Shown here piece after piece: positions 11,480-23,370 of a stretch of 64,000 bases of DNA (within the stretch, counting starts at the first letter, position 1; each line of letters opens with the position of its first letter). The position numbers and the translations under genes were made by a program. The stretch spans positions 62,001-126,000 of the forward strand of contig JANSJX010000042.1 of NCBI GenBank assembly GCA_026168455.1. The letters run 5' to 3'. The stretch comes from Theocolax elegans (taxonomy: Eukaryota; Arthropoda; Insecta; Hymenoptera; Cerocephalidae). The notes beneath the pieces are model-generated. The model was not told the origin of the DNA, did not search any database, and was given only the letters and a program-made list of their open reading frames with translations.

Positions 11480-11921
11480 TGTCGCGAAATGCAAATTGCT
11501 TTTACTTAAATTTAAAAAGTTGAACTGCGAATTCGCTTGCAGTAATGAGGATCGATTGCTTTAAGGAGATCGATAGATCAAAGTTAATGTAAAGCTTAAA
11601 TTAAGATGCTGAACTTTATTGACATATTTAAAACTATGAGTTGCTTATAAGGATTTGCTAGTGGACTGAGAAAACGCGTGCGCTTGATTCGGACGCCACG
11701 ACGAGTCTGCCACGGGCGCAGCCGGGCAGTAGGCCGTACTCTCTCTCCTTCTACTCCCGATCTGACGGAACAGATGCAAGCGACACCGCAGCTACGCGAT
11801 CCGCCTTGGGCCTTGTGACATTACCGACAGAGAATCGTAGAAGGAGAGGAATAAACCAGGAGCAGTGGCGATACTTCGCGTTGAAAGAAATACATGCTTT
11901 TAAATAATATATTCATAAACA
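11480..11921 (-). repeat. 5' LTR of the BEL/Pao element
   Basis: 442 bp, beginning tgtcgcgaaatgc and ending ttcataaaca on the plus strand. It is the partner of 5112-5532. As the element reads on the minus strand, this copy holds the promoter and precedes gag. Confidence 0.92.
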
Positions 11922-11926
11922 ACTAG

Positions 11927-12962
11927 ATCCAGAAAAAGTAGCCCCAATAAGAAATTACCCACCACCAAAAGATATTAAACAATTAAGAAGATTTTTAGGA
12001 ATGATTGGTTGGTACTCACGCTTCCTAGATAAACACTCGGAAACAAAAATACCACTACTAAAACTATTAAGGAAGACAATGAAATGGAAATGGGAAAAGG
12101 AACAGCAAGAAGCTTTTGAGAAATTGAAAGAAGCAATAATGACGGCACCGGTACTAGCAAGAGCAGACTTCACCAAACCCTTTTGCATACAGACAGATGC
12201 CAGTAATAATGCAATCGGTGCAGTACTGACACAAACATTCGATGACGGTGAACACCCAATCCGATACATAAGCAAGGTACTCTCAGACACAGAAAGGAAT
12301 TATTCAACGTCAGAAAAAGAATGCCTAGCTGTTATATGGGCAATTAAGAAATTAAGATCTTACATCGAATGTTATCATTTTACCGTAATCACCGACCGTA
12401 TAGCATTAAAATGGCTCAAAAATAAAAAAGAGTCGTCAGGTAGATTAGCGAGATGGGCATTAGAAATGATGGAATGGGATTTCGAAATAATACATAGAAA
12501 AGGAGCTCTTAACGTACCTGACGCGTTATCACGCATATTCGAGGACGCAAATGATGAAAACGTGGTGGAAACCGCGGCATTCGAAGAAATAAAAGACAGA
12601 TGGTATTTAAATAGACTACATTATGTGGAGAAATTTCCAGATAGATTTCAAAATTGGAGAATTAATGATGGGATGTTATACAGATATAAATACGATGAAT
12701 TGCTGGACTCAATCACAGACCGAGAAGAAACGTGGAGATTAGTGGTACCGATGAATTATCGTGACAAAGTAATGCACGAGGCTCATGACGTAGCTTCCGC
12801 GGGACATTGTGGATTAGAGAAAACGTATGATCGCTTCGCTAGGGAGTATTACTGGCAAGGCATGTGGCATGATGTTAACAAATTAAATTAAAAGTTAATA
12901 ATAACAAAGAAATGAAAGTGCACGTTAAAGATATAATAGCTTACGTTCCACCCAGAAAATAA
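11927..12962 (+). pseudogene. Ty3/gypsy pol, 3' part: RNase H and integrase remnant
   Basis: Continuation of the gypsy polymerase after the BEL insertion. It starts in phase with the 5' half and gives LRRFLGMIGWYSRFL (RT thumb), FCIQTDASNNAIGAVL, TSEKECLAVIWAIKKL and FTVITDRIALKWL (RNase H with its acidic residues), then the integrase H2C2 region (VMHEAHDVASAGHCG, YYWQGMWHDV). The frame stops at 12891 before any DDE core. A short frame running on to 12962 (HVKDIIAYVPPRK then stop) looks like the natural C-terminus, so the integrase core seems to have been deleted. Confidence 0.85.
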
Positions 12963-13131
12963 ATGACGAGATGAATGATGGTACAAAGTATAAATGAGAT
13001 AGTTAATACACTATAACAACCTATATCCCTTTCTCTCTTCACCCAATTTCTTTTTTTTTTTTTGAGTTACGTTTGATGCATAGAATGTCTGTTTTTTTTT
13101 CTTTTCTTTCCATGGATAATACAAGTACAAC

Positions 13132-15413
13132 ATAGAAGGTGTCAAGGACATTCATCCCACCAAAAACAACGCACTAACCGAGGAAGAGTTGAGAGCAATT
13201 TTGGTACCAGAAGAAGAAGAGTCAATAAAGAAGCTATCCTTCTGGTTAGAGAATCTCCCTCAACGACCACCTCCCAGACCGATCCCCTACGAAAAAAGCT
13301 GGGCCCAACGGATAGAGAAAATTATCATATAGGAAGTCCTGTCCTTACGGTTGGTCCCAGTACAAGATAAGGAGAAAGGTGATGGTACACCAGGGTCCGA
13401 CGAGAAAAAGGAAGAAGATGATGTCCAGATGGTGATGGAATCTCCTCCTCCAGAAAGACCAGTGGAGTTGGCAGCGTCGGCCGACCAGGCCCCTCCAACC
13501 CCAGAAATCAGCCTCCCTGTCCTTTCGCAGGATAGGAAGGTTCTGGGGAAGGACTGACTTGGATAGAAACAATGATGGAAGGGGAGACAGGGGTGGAGCA
13601 ACCCATGAACTTCGACCCATGGGATCCAACACACCTTTCCCCCACCCCGGAAAATCACCCAGACCGGGTAAGGGAACATAGAGGAAGGTTATTGGAGGTG
13701 ATAGCCAATAGGTCACCTCCAAAGAACCAATCCTTAACGCAGCTGATCGCTGAATCCGAGGAACCCCTGGTGAGTTGGGAGGAAAAGGAGAGCGCGGATG
13801 CAGTGGAGGAACTTCACCGTACGCTTCTCCAATCACCTGGAGGAATCAAGGCCCTGACTAATGGGAAGCTAGAAGTGATGGAAGAACCCCAAGGGAAGAG
13901 AAAAACCCCTGCCGCATCAGTCGCACCGACACCTAAGACAGCAAAGGTGGGACCACACGAGGAGGGTAGATCAACATTGACCATTCCACGGCATCCCTGG
14001 GTGATCCCGGTATTTGATGACCTCCGCCACATAATGGGGTTGAACCGATCCGTGAGACGTAGGGCACGAAGATACAACCCGAGGAGGCAACTGACAATCG
14101 ACGACTATGTTAGTTCGGTACTCTGTCCTCTTCGGTCCTCCTCTCCCCCAGGACCTCCTATTTCGTTCACCTATAAAGAACAACTTCGATTATCCGCGAT
14201 AGAGGATGAAAGGAGGAGAAGAGAAGCTCAACGAATCTCCGACCGAGCCCAGCAAAAGAAAAGAGAAGAAGAAGCAAAGAAAGAAGAGGAAAAGGCAGAA
14301 AAATTAAGAAAGGAAGAAGAAGAAAAGAAGGAAAAAGAGCGTAAAAGAAGACAAGATTTTGAAAAGAAAGAATGGGAGCAGGAAAGAAAATTAAGAAAGG
14401 ACGAATCTAAGAAGAGAGGAGGAGGAAAGAAGAGAGAGAGAAAGAAGAAGAAGACAGGACCTGGAGAAGAGAGAAAGAGAGATGGAAGAAAAATTAAGAA
14501 AAGAAAAGGAAGAAAGAAAAAATAGATATGAAATAGAAAAACGAGAAATAGAAAATGAAACCAAGCTAAGAAGAGGAGAAGAAGAGAGAAGAGAGAGAGA
14601 GAGAGAGAAGAAATCAAGAGATAGAAAGAATAGAAAAAAAAACAAATAAAAGCTAAAGAAAGAGAAGAGACAAGAAAGGAAGATGAAAGCTGGAAAGAAG
14701 AGGTAAAAAGAGAACGGAAGGAGGAGAGAGAAAGAAAACAAATAAAGAGAGAATGGGCCAGACTGACATCGAAGGAAAATAAAGAAAGAAGTCGCAAGTC
14801 CCCTCCTCGCTCAGAGACAAGCGAGGAACAAAATAGGGCCCGCAAGATGACCCGTTGGGATACAGTTCCGGGAACCTCAACTGAGACCTACCGTCGGGTA
14901 TTAATACCTAAGAGGGGAATAATGTTCGGAGATTTGGATCCGGTCCCTATCGACCCGACAGTGGACCCACCCTTTGGCGCATGCTACGCATGTTGGAAGG
15001 CGAGCCACCCATCCTTGCAGTGTCCCAAACCAACAGGGCACGACTACTGTAAAAACTGTGGCCGAAAGGGGGTACGAACGATATCATGCCCAAGATGCTC
15101 CCGAACACACATCAGGAGATTAAAAGAGGTAAACCCGCGCAAATATGCCGGGTTAGAGGGACCGCAGCCAAACAATATTATCTCGGCGGCAAGAACCACG
15201 ATGATTCCCCCGAAGCCACCCTCACTCTCAGATCGTTTCAGACATCCTCGGACAATAATTAAGGGACTGACTAATCCCTCAAAGGAAACTGAGGAAAAAA
15301 CAGAAACTCCTATGGAGGCAATAGTCACAACCCTCAAGAAACTTTCGCCCGAGGAGCAAATTAAAATATTTGCCTCTTTAATTCGTGAAGGAGCCCAGAA
15401 GGATAAGAATTAA
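13132..15413 (+). pseudogene. Gag-like frame with zinc knuckles, broken into pieces
   Basis: Four plus-strand pieces read as one decayed protein: 13132-13332 (LTEEELRAILVPEEEES), 13351-13557, 13572-14525, and 14847-15413. The middle has a long Lys/Glu-rich coiled-coil-like stretch (about 14200-14770). The last piece has cysteine-histidine clusters CYACWKASHPSLQCP and CKNCGRKGVRTISCPRC, like retrotransposon nucleocapsid knuckles. It lies after pol and before a polypurine tract, where env or a third frame would be expected, so either the order is unusual or this is a separate gag-only element. I do not recognise the exact family. Confidence 0.6.
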
Positions 15414-15930
15414 TGATGTGGAAAAGTTAGTGATGGAAGCGATGAGGAAGGATCGACAAAACGAATAATATGATGGTAGCCGAAAGGAAAAACAGAAATG
15501 ATGGAAACATTTAATTTCAGGTAATAGTAGTATAAGATATATGTAATAATAGCAGATATAATAAGGAATCGATAAATGTAAGAATGATGGAAATAGACCG
15601 ACAAATAATGATGGGATAATAATAACAACTGATGGATAAACAATAGTAAGTATTGGATGGTAACAGTAATAGTTTATTCTTATCCTATCTCTTTCTATTT
15701 TGATTGTACTATTATTTATAAGAATGTAGTTGTATTTCCCAAAATCTTCCCTAAATGATACATAGAAAAGAATAATTTCTTTTGGGCAGAAAAGTAACGC
15801 TTTGTGTTAGAATAAAGAATGGTTTTTTGGGTTATGTGTGTCCGGTGACGATTTTCGCTTTGGCCTTTTGTTGTAAGTGCAGTCCACTCTCCTTGCAGGG
15901 GTGTGTCATGACTTAGGGGGGGGGGGGTAT
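15414..15930 (+). other. Untranslated region ending in a poly-G polypurine tract
   Basis: No frame is supported. Immediately before 15931 the strand reads acttag followed by twelve G and tat, a candidate primer for plus-strand synthesis of an LTR retrotransposon. This supports a 3' LTR starting at 15931. Confidence 0.5.
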
Positions 15931-17940
15931 TGTGAGGTAGCACCTCACTATATTTAATATAAATTCTTAAATTAAAAAGGGAATTGATGGATAGGAAAAG
16001 GAAAGGAGGGAACGTTGTCCATACCTGAAAAATGTAAATAAAAATTAATATGCGGATAGAACATAGATAAACAAATAATACTCATACCAGCACGAGCAAT
16101 GCTTATGCATCACTCGTGCTCACCTTTCTTGTACTCCTTGTCACTAATGAAGCGAGGAAGTCCCACTGGCGAGTCCTGAAGGGTCGAATAGGCCTTGGGA
16201 TGAATACCTGAAAGTCATAAACAAAGAATGAAATATTTATCGAATAGTATTAACTAAATGGAATTTAACTTACCTTATAACGTAGATTCTTGCTCCCTGG
16301 TGGGGACACACTTCTGCACTGGAACTGAGTACTCGTGGTGAATATCCTCCCTGTTCATGTCGACACCTGTAAATATAGAAAATTATGTTAAATTTAGCTA
16401 TAAGAAAATGATTAAAGTTAATAGGAGGAAAAGATATAAAGAAATGGAAGATAATAGAGTAGGGTTAAGATTATGCTTAACATGTGACAGGGAGAGGTTA
16501 GGAAAAGGTAAACATTGGCAAGTGAATAAATAAAATGATAGTAAATAACTTAGCCCGAGCCATTCTCGTCACTGGTATTAAAAAGGATATTATAAAGGAG
16601 ATATTAATGGGACGGGTTATGGGTTTTTAATTATGTTTTCATGAGATGGATAGTATACTTACCTGCATACACCTGAAGATGATGGAAGCCGACGACGGAG
16701 AAGAAAGAACCGATGAAACGGACGATGGCCGTAACGACGCATAGATCCATGTACACCAGCACTGTCGGTTCGCACCAGGTCATCGTGTAAACAACACTAC
16801 ATGTCTCTCTCTCTCTCCAATACGCACAAACTTGAGAGAGGCAGCGAGAAGCACGCGCGACATGCCGATACTGCGCACATGCATACAGGTGGCAGTAGAG
16901 AGGGGGTAAACTCGCCTGCTCTCGCACGATAGCTATTGGATAAAATCCAATTCGACCGGTATTAAATTAACACTATGAACTCCGTAATAGGTGGCAGTAG
17001 CGTCGGCGGCTAGAAAGTATCTTAATGACGTAGTTGTTAAATTAATGGTTTGAAATGACGGAAATGAGGGATGCTAGCGCCGCGAATCGGCAATTAAAGG
17101 GATGAAACCGGCAAGAAGCCGGAAATAATTATTATCCGCTGATCTATTGAAAGTAAAGCACTATCTCGAGAATTGTTGAAATTGATACAGATTATTATTG
17201 AGTTAAGAATATAGTTAGTGATTTTGGAGAGATTTGGGGAGTTATCTTTAGATGCTGTAGAGGCGAGTAAGACGGAAAGAAAAGAGTTAAGAAGGAGAAA
17301 AGGCTCGCGTGCGGTAAGTGGACTGTGCGCCGGCCATATTTTTATTAACTGATTAAATCGGGAGTGAGTGAAGCGTCAGTACTTGGATCTTTTCTCGCTT
17401 TTTTCATTTCTTTGTTTCGATTAATCGGGTAAATTATTGACGGGAAAATTCTTAATTAAACTGTGTTAAATAATAGAATACGGATAATTAATGGTAGTGA
17501 GTTTCTCTGTGTACTTTAGTACACATACGGTATACACTAGGTTACGGGAATCTCGGGCTAGGTAATTATTAATAATTAATATTAAGAATAATAAAATTAT
17601 ATATGTATGATGGAGTGATGAACGTGATGGAAGTAGGATTATTAATTTTGTTAAATATACGAATCGGCGAGAAGTTATATGTACATAAATGAAGTGTGAG
17701 ATTCAATAAATATTATTTTTCTTCCTGATATACGCATATACATATTTAATACCTCCTTATCCACGACGAGACCATCAACCCGCCATTTTCTCGTTGGCGA
17801 AACCGGACCACGTGTAGATAGGAGTATTAGCTCTACCGATAGTCGGCTTTTAAAATAAATACGTAATTAGATTTTCCGTGCCCGAGACAACGATTATAAT
17901 AAACTGATGTTAAAACAAGGTTTGTATCATTCTACGAACA
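15931..17940 (+). repeat. Putative 3' LTR of the Gag-like/gypsy element
   Basis: Starts with tgtgaggtagcacctcac just after the polypurine tract; the first bases form a perfect inverted repeat (gtgaggt-agc-acctcac). The proposed end (ctacgaaca) is a guess from the CA rule and from AATAAA-like signals at about 17700 and 17853. No second copy exists in the window, so the LTR call cannot be confirmed here. It would be unusually long at about 2 kb. It contains CpG-bearing, GC-richer stretches unlike the neighbouring DNA. Confidence 0.4.
16024..16927 (-). other. Antisense chain of consensus splice sites (possible spliced transcript)
   Basis: On the minus strand the order is donor cag|gtaagtat at 16663, acceptor tatatttacag at 16367, donor aag|gtaagtt at 16274, acceptor gactttcag at 16208, donor aag|gtgagc at 16124, acceptor catttttcag at 16025. 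This defines internal exons 16274-16366 (93 nt) and 16124-16207 (84 nt), both multiples of three. The upstream exon could hold a frame starting at 16927 (MREQASLPPLYC) that would read through to a stop at the end of the 93-nt exon. The encoded peptide has no domain I recognise, so a non-coding transcript is equally possible. Confidence 0.35.
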
Positions 17941-18695
17941 ATCGACTTTAAAGATAAATAAATTATTAATAATAAATATAATAAATATTATACGTGACGA
18001 GCGTTCCGAGAATTCTATCATTTTTTTTTATAGAAAAAGCTACGTCATAACAATTATAATAATTTGTTATTATTTAATTGCTCTTACATAGTGCAATTAT
18101 ATAAGTACCAATAACAATAATATATTATTGTAATAATATGCAGTAATGATATTTTTTTATTATTTAATAAATGATTATTAGGTATAAGACAAAAAATAGC
18201 ATTATGGCGCTTCTATCTTTCTTTTCTCTTTTCTCGGTCCGTTTTCGATTTCGCGCGACAGTAGAAGTTATTGGGTTATAGAATGAGAGCGAGAGATATA
18301 TATATACACATATATAAACAGTGAGAGCTGTAGATAATTACTGCAAAAAAGTCCGCCTGGCGTCATCTCTGAACAGCGTTGCGTACTCGTCACGGATTAG
18401 CAGCGGCTCAATATGGTGACGCAGCCGTTTAGATTTGCTGACAGCCGGCCCGTAGTACATATTTTTCTCAAAAAATATGAGTTGGGCGTCATGCGCGACA
18501 ACTCAAAAAATTGAATTGTATGAATAGCTAGGGGGGAAAGTCCTTCTCAATAGTTGTAAATAGCTGTAAGTGCTACAATTTACATTTTTATATTTTTTTT
18601 TATCAAATGTGCCATCTGACCACAGCACTTACTTTTAGGGTGGCAATTTTAGGAAACTCTGGCTCCGACATCCCCTTAAAGTTTAATAAAATTAA
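17941..18695. other. Unannotated spacer
   Basis: AT-rich, with a GC-richer patch at about 18347-18450 that has no frame or repeat partner I can identify. Confidence 0.4.
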
Positions 18696-19373
18696 ATTTA
18701 TTTTACGTATTTACTTTCAAACATACTTTTGACATTTTTAGTTGATTCTTCTTCATCGCTATCGTTACACCGTCTTTTTAAGCCTTGTGCTTGTTTCTTT
18801 TGCTTCTTTTTGTTACGTTTGTGGAGAAAATTAGTTTTGCAGCTATTGTCTTTTTCGTCTTATAAATAAAAATACGATAATCGTGTAACCTAATATAAAA
18901 GTTCGGAAACTAAAAGGTACTGATAGAAGATAAAGGATATAACTTTAATGCTAACGAAGTAGATCTGAGACAACAATTGAAAATATAGTGCATTAAGATT
19001 GGAAATAAAAAAACACAAGATTTATTTATACATGAAAAAATATTCTTACCTTCTTCTGAGATACTGTACTGATATGAACTTGATTCACTTTTTCTTTAAT
19101 TGAGCTATTTGGAAAGCTTTTATCTAAAGCATTGTTATTAGCATTAAGATTTTCTTTGGTTTGAACGGTTTCGACATTCAAATCACCTTGGGCTCTTTCT
19201 AATAGCGGTGTTATAGTTATAATTTCTCCTAATGGTACTGTTTGTCGATAATATTGATTATGTATTTCATAATCGTGTCCGAGAAAAACAGCTAAGTCTT
19301 TCAGTTTGACGTCATCAATTTGTTCTCCATATAACAATGTTGCTACATGTTTTCTTAAATTTGAACCTCTTAA

Positions 19374-22057
19374 TAGTCTAAGAGCCACCCATTTAAAAAA
19401 GGTTGTCATAAGGTACAAGGCTGTTCTCCAGACAAATCAATTCCTTGTATATTAATGTAGTCATAGCCGCGTAGGCAGAAGTCTACCTCGGGGACGTATG
19501 CGTGGGTGGATTTTTGAATTCGACAATTCGAATATTCTACTTATGTCATAAGGTACAAGCTTGAAAATTTGCAGGAATGTAGGTAATAAGGGTTTAAACA
19601 AATAAAAAAATTGGCAGAAGCGCATGTTGAGGATAATATGGCGGCAGAAGTACCGGAAGTGGTCAAAAATATTTTTCTACTTATGTCATAAGGTAAATTT
19701 CTGCCTCTTCGCTTACGGCTTCTTCAAGACGTCAATAAGTTAGAAAAAATTTGGCAGAAGTGTAGGATGGGGATAAGTGCCAAAAAAATTATCAATAAGT
19801 GCGCGGATTTGAAATATTCGATTTTTCTCTCGGTATTTGGTATCTAAAAAACACGACTTGATACAAGCTTGAAAATTTGCAGGAATGTACGTAATAAGGT
19901 TTTAAACAAATAAAAAAATTGGCAGAAGCGGATGTTGAGGACAAGATGGCGGCAGAAGTACCGGAAGTGGTCAAAAATATTTTTCTACTTATGTCATAAG
20001 GTAAATTTCTGCCTTTTCGCTTATAGCTTTTTCAAGACGTCAATAAGCTAGAAAAAATTTGGCAGAAGTGTAGGTTGGGGATAAGTTCCCAAAAAAAATG
20101 ATCAATAAGTGCGCGGATTTGAAATATTCCATTTTTCTTTCAATATTTGGTATCTAAAATACGCGACTTGATACAAGCTTGAAAATTTGCAGGAATGCAG
20201 GTGATAACGTTTTTAATAAAGAAAAAAATTGTCAGAAGCGGAAGTTGAGGACAAGATGGCGGTATAAGTACCGGAAGTGGCAAAAAATATATTTCAACTG
20301 ATGTCATAAGGTAAATTTCTGACTCTTTGCGTATGGCTTTTTCAAGACGCCCGTATGTTAAAAACAATTGACAGAAATGTAGGTGGGAGATAAGTGCTAA
20401 AAAAAATGATTAATAAGTGCGCGGATTTGAAATATTCGATTTTTCTCTCGGTATTTGGTATCTAAAATACGCGACTTGATACAAGCTTGAAAATTTGCAG
20501 GAATGCAGGTAATAAGGTTTTAAACAAATAAAAAAATTGGCAGCAGCGTATATTGAGGACAAGATGGCGGCAGAAGTACCGGAAGTAGTCAAAAATATTT
20601 TGCTACTTATGTCATAAGGTATATTCTGCCTCTTTGCTTATAGCTTCTTCAAGACGTGAATAAGCTAGAAAAAATTTGGCAGAATTGTGGGATGGGGATA
20701 AGTGCCAAACAAAATTGCATGCAATCTCAATCCGGTAAACCATGGTTGTGTCGTTAATGGCAATAAATTTGACTCTGTATGGTTTACGGGAACACAATGT
20801 CCAGAAACAGTTCGAGATGTTATTGTCGAAGATAATGACGCAGAAGCTGATGAAAATATTTCTTGTAAAAGCGATGAATCTGAAAATAATTAATTGAAAC
20901 CATATATGTATTTGAACATACACACACCCGTGTACTCGTTATTTGTATATGTACTACGTACTGTATATAAAATATTAAATACATTGTACAAAATAAATTC
21001 TTCCAGTTCTGCGCTTTAATTGTTGATTTTTTTAGCACTTATCTCCCACCTACATTTCTGTCAATTGTTTTTAACATACGGGCGTCTTGAAAAAGCCATA
21101 CGCAAAGAGTCAGAAATTTACCTTATGACATCAGTTGAAATATATTTTTGCCACTTCCGGTACTTATACCGCCATCTTGTCCTCAACTTCCGCTTCTGAC
21201 AATTTTTTTCTTTATTAAAAACGTTATCACCTGCATTCCTGCAAATTTTCAAGCTTGTATCAAGTCGCGTATTTTAGATACCAAATATTGAAAGAAAAAT
21301 GGAATATTTCAAATCCGCGCACTTATTGATCATTTTTTTTGGGAACTTATCCCCAACCTACACTTCTGCCAAATTTTTTCTAGCTTATTGACGTCTTGAA
21401 GAAACCGTAGGCAAAGAGGCAGAAATTTACTTTATGACATAAGTAGAAAAATATTTTTGACCACTTCCGGTACTTCTGCCGCCATATTGTTCTCAACATC
21501 CGCTGCTGCCAATTTTTGTATTTGTTTAAAACCTTATTACCTACGTTCCTGCAAATTTTCAAGCTTGTATCAAGTCGTGTATTTTAGATACCAAATACCG
21601 AGAGAAAAATCGAATATTTCAAATCCGCGCACTTATTGATAATTTTTTTGGCACTTATCCCCATCCTACACTTCTGCCAAATTTTTTCTAGCTTATTGAC
21701 GTCTTGAAGAAGCCATAAGCGAAGAGGCAGAAATTTACTTTATGACATAAGTAGAAAAATATTTTTGACCACTTCCGGTACTTCTGCCGCCATATTGTTC
21801 TCAACATCCGCTGCTGCCAATTTTTGTATTTGTTTAAAACCTTATTACCTACGTTCCTGCAAATTTTCAAGCTTGTACCTTATGACATAAGTAGAATATT
21901 CGGATTGTCGAATTCAAAAATCCACCCACGCATACGTCCCCGAGGTAGACTTCTGCCTACGCGGCTATGACTACATTAATATACAAGGAATTGATTTGTC
22001 TGGAGAACAGCCTTGTACCTTATGACAACCTTTTTTAAATGGGTGGCTCTTAGACTA
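19374..22057. mobile_element. Foldback-like element with tandem-array arms and TAA duplication
   Basis: Inverted arms begin tagtctaagagccaccc and end with its complement. Both sides carry TAA (19371-19373 and 22058-22060), and skipping the element plus one TAA rejoins the YR coding frame in phase. Each arm is itself a tandem array of units of about 305-310 bp (unit starts near 19558, 19863, 20173, 20483; inverted units from about 21020 to 21880), each with the same cagaagtaccggaagtggtc block. The centre (20700-21020) is unique and looks like the 3' end of a gene. A 3-bp TAA/TTA duplication fits PIF/Harbinger-like or similar transposons, but the superfamily is open. Confidence 0.75.
20702..20893 (+). 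pseudogene. 3' end of an unknown gene at the centre of the element
   Basis: Frame of 63 codons ending CKSDESENN and a stop, followed about 100 bp later by AATAAA (near 20990). The text VVNGNKFDSVWFTGTQCPE and an acidic tail look like a protein C-terminus. Being in the only non-repetitive part of an inverted-repeat transposon, it may be what remains of the transposase, or a captured host fragment. I cannot name the family. Confidence 0.4.
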
Positions 22058-22600
22058 TAAAGTTGTGTGATCTATTACTCCACATGAAGATGCATACTCG
22101 CGCATTACAATATACGCTTGGTGATGTCCATCCACATACTCGTTATAATATTTTTTTTTTGCTAAAACGTATTTATTATTTGGTCTTATTCCAGCCATAT
22201 TTCTATACTTTAAAATCAATTCAAGGGTCTTATGTGGATTATCAATCCAACGTTCATCAAAGCTTTTTTATTAGTAATGGATACTCTTACATAATCTTTC
22301 GCAGCATTTTTCGATGCTTCATCCAATGCATTGAATTCGTACTCCATTGCAACAGCCAGATAATTTGTAAATGCAAGATTCATTTAAATCTAGTAAAAGT
22401 AACCTCGATATCTCTCCTTGGCGTTTTCTATTAAAAATTTGAAGTAGAATAAGGACTGAAAACATTGTAAGCTTTCTTCCTTATATTTTCAGCGTACGAA
22501 TACAAAATTTGTATATCTTGTTTAGTGGGAAGTTTTTTAGGTCCTTTCATTTTAGCTTGTTCGTTGCGGCAGGTTAACGATTTTCGATTTATTTCTTTAA

Positions 22601-22739
22601 CCTTTAGACAACCGGAAAATCAATATTTTGACGCACTCCCTGATCGACACTTTGTGCATAATCAATCGTTGATATAAGATACCTTATATACCAGTTTTCT
22701 GAGGGCGATATGCTCATTCAAATCCCGGCAGTCTAAAGG
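22601..22739. mobile_element. 139-bp TTAA-flanked MITE, copy 1
   Basis: Ends cctttagac and gtctaaagg; bordered by TTAA at 22597-22600 and 22740-22743. The interior shares gacactttgtgcataatcaat-like, gatataagatacct and aaatcccgg blocks with the copy at 59802-59940, which has the same length. It is inserted in the decayed YR gene. Confidence 0.85.
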
Positions 22740-23370
22740 TTAAATTTTAATTTTAATAGCTTTTCAAATTTTTCTACTTCACTTATTTTTTCATCAGCAT
22801 TATAAGCACATGCAAATATAGTGCTCACATACATTCTTTAAAACTTGACTCAATTCTCTAGATTTATTACCTTTAGTTAATGTTGCAGTTTGAAAATTAT
22901 AATTACACATTACTTTGACTGCATTTATAACATCACTAACTCTTTCATTATTTAGCAAATCTTGAAATTCAATTATGTCTTTGTTGTCTTTTCGTACTAT
23001 GTTTAATAGTTCTCCTAATAAACGCAACTAATGGCTTACCATATTTATATCATTATCTTTGTTGTAAAAATCAATACAGGAATTACCATATGAGATACTA
23101 AGTTCATCGTGTTTTATTGTATTTTTTATTTCTCCTCCATGCATACTTTTTAGTACTAAATTTCTAAATCTATCACTGGCTAGTGGATGAGTATCGGAAA
23201 TAAGGTTTTCACATTCCTTAAGAATCCCTTTTTGGTTAGGTAAACAATCTTCTGCAATAAATTTATGTTTAGATAGTGTTATCCTTTTAATGTACTTAAA
23301 ACAAAATTTACAAGCAACAAATTGTTCTGCATTTTCTGATTTAGGCAAATCATAGTTGTGGCCGCATTAA

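Larger units (their letters stand above)
5112..11921 (-). mobile_element. BEL/Pao LTR retrotransposon inserted in the gypsy pol gene
   Basis: A complete-length element of about 6.8 kb on the minus strand: 5' LTR (11480-11921), gag, protease, RT, RNase H, integrase, 3' LTR (5112-5532). The flanks are accag (5107-5111) and actag (11922-11926), a 5-bp target duplication with one change. Removing the element and one copy of the duplication puts the two halves of the gypsy frame back in phase. Next to the 5' LTR the minus strand reads tggtccttcgagccga, a plausible tRNA primer-binding site; next to the 3' LTR it reads ggcgggcggaa, a plausible polypurine tract. Several frame breaks make it inactive. 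Confidence 0.93.

Noticed and set aside
14228..14880. Ser/Leu/Phe-rich minus-strand frames resembling membrane proteins
   Set aside because: Shadow of the Lys/Glu-rich coding stretch on the plus strand.
19026..19418. N-terminal residues MTTFFKWVALRL as part of the YR protein
   Set aside because: They translate the end of the inserted element (from 19374 on); the real coding sequence resumes on the far side at 22061.
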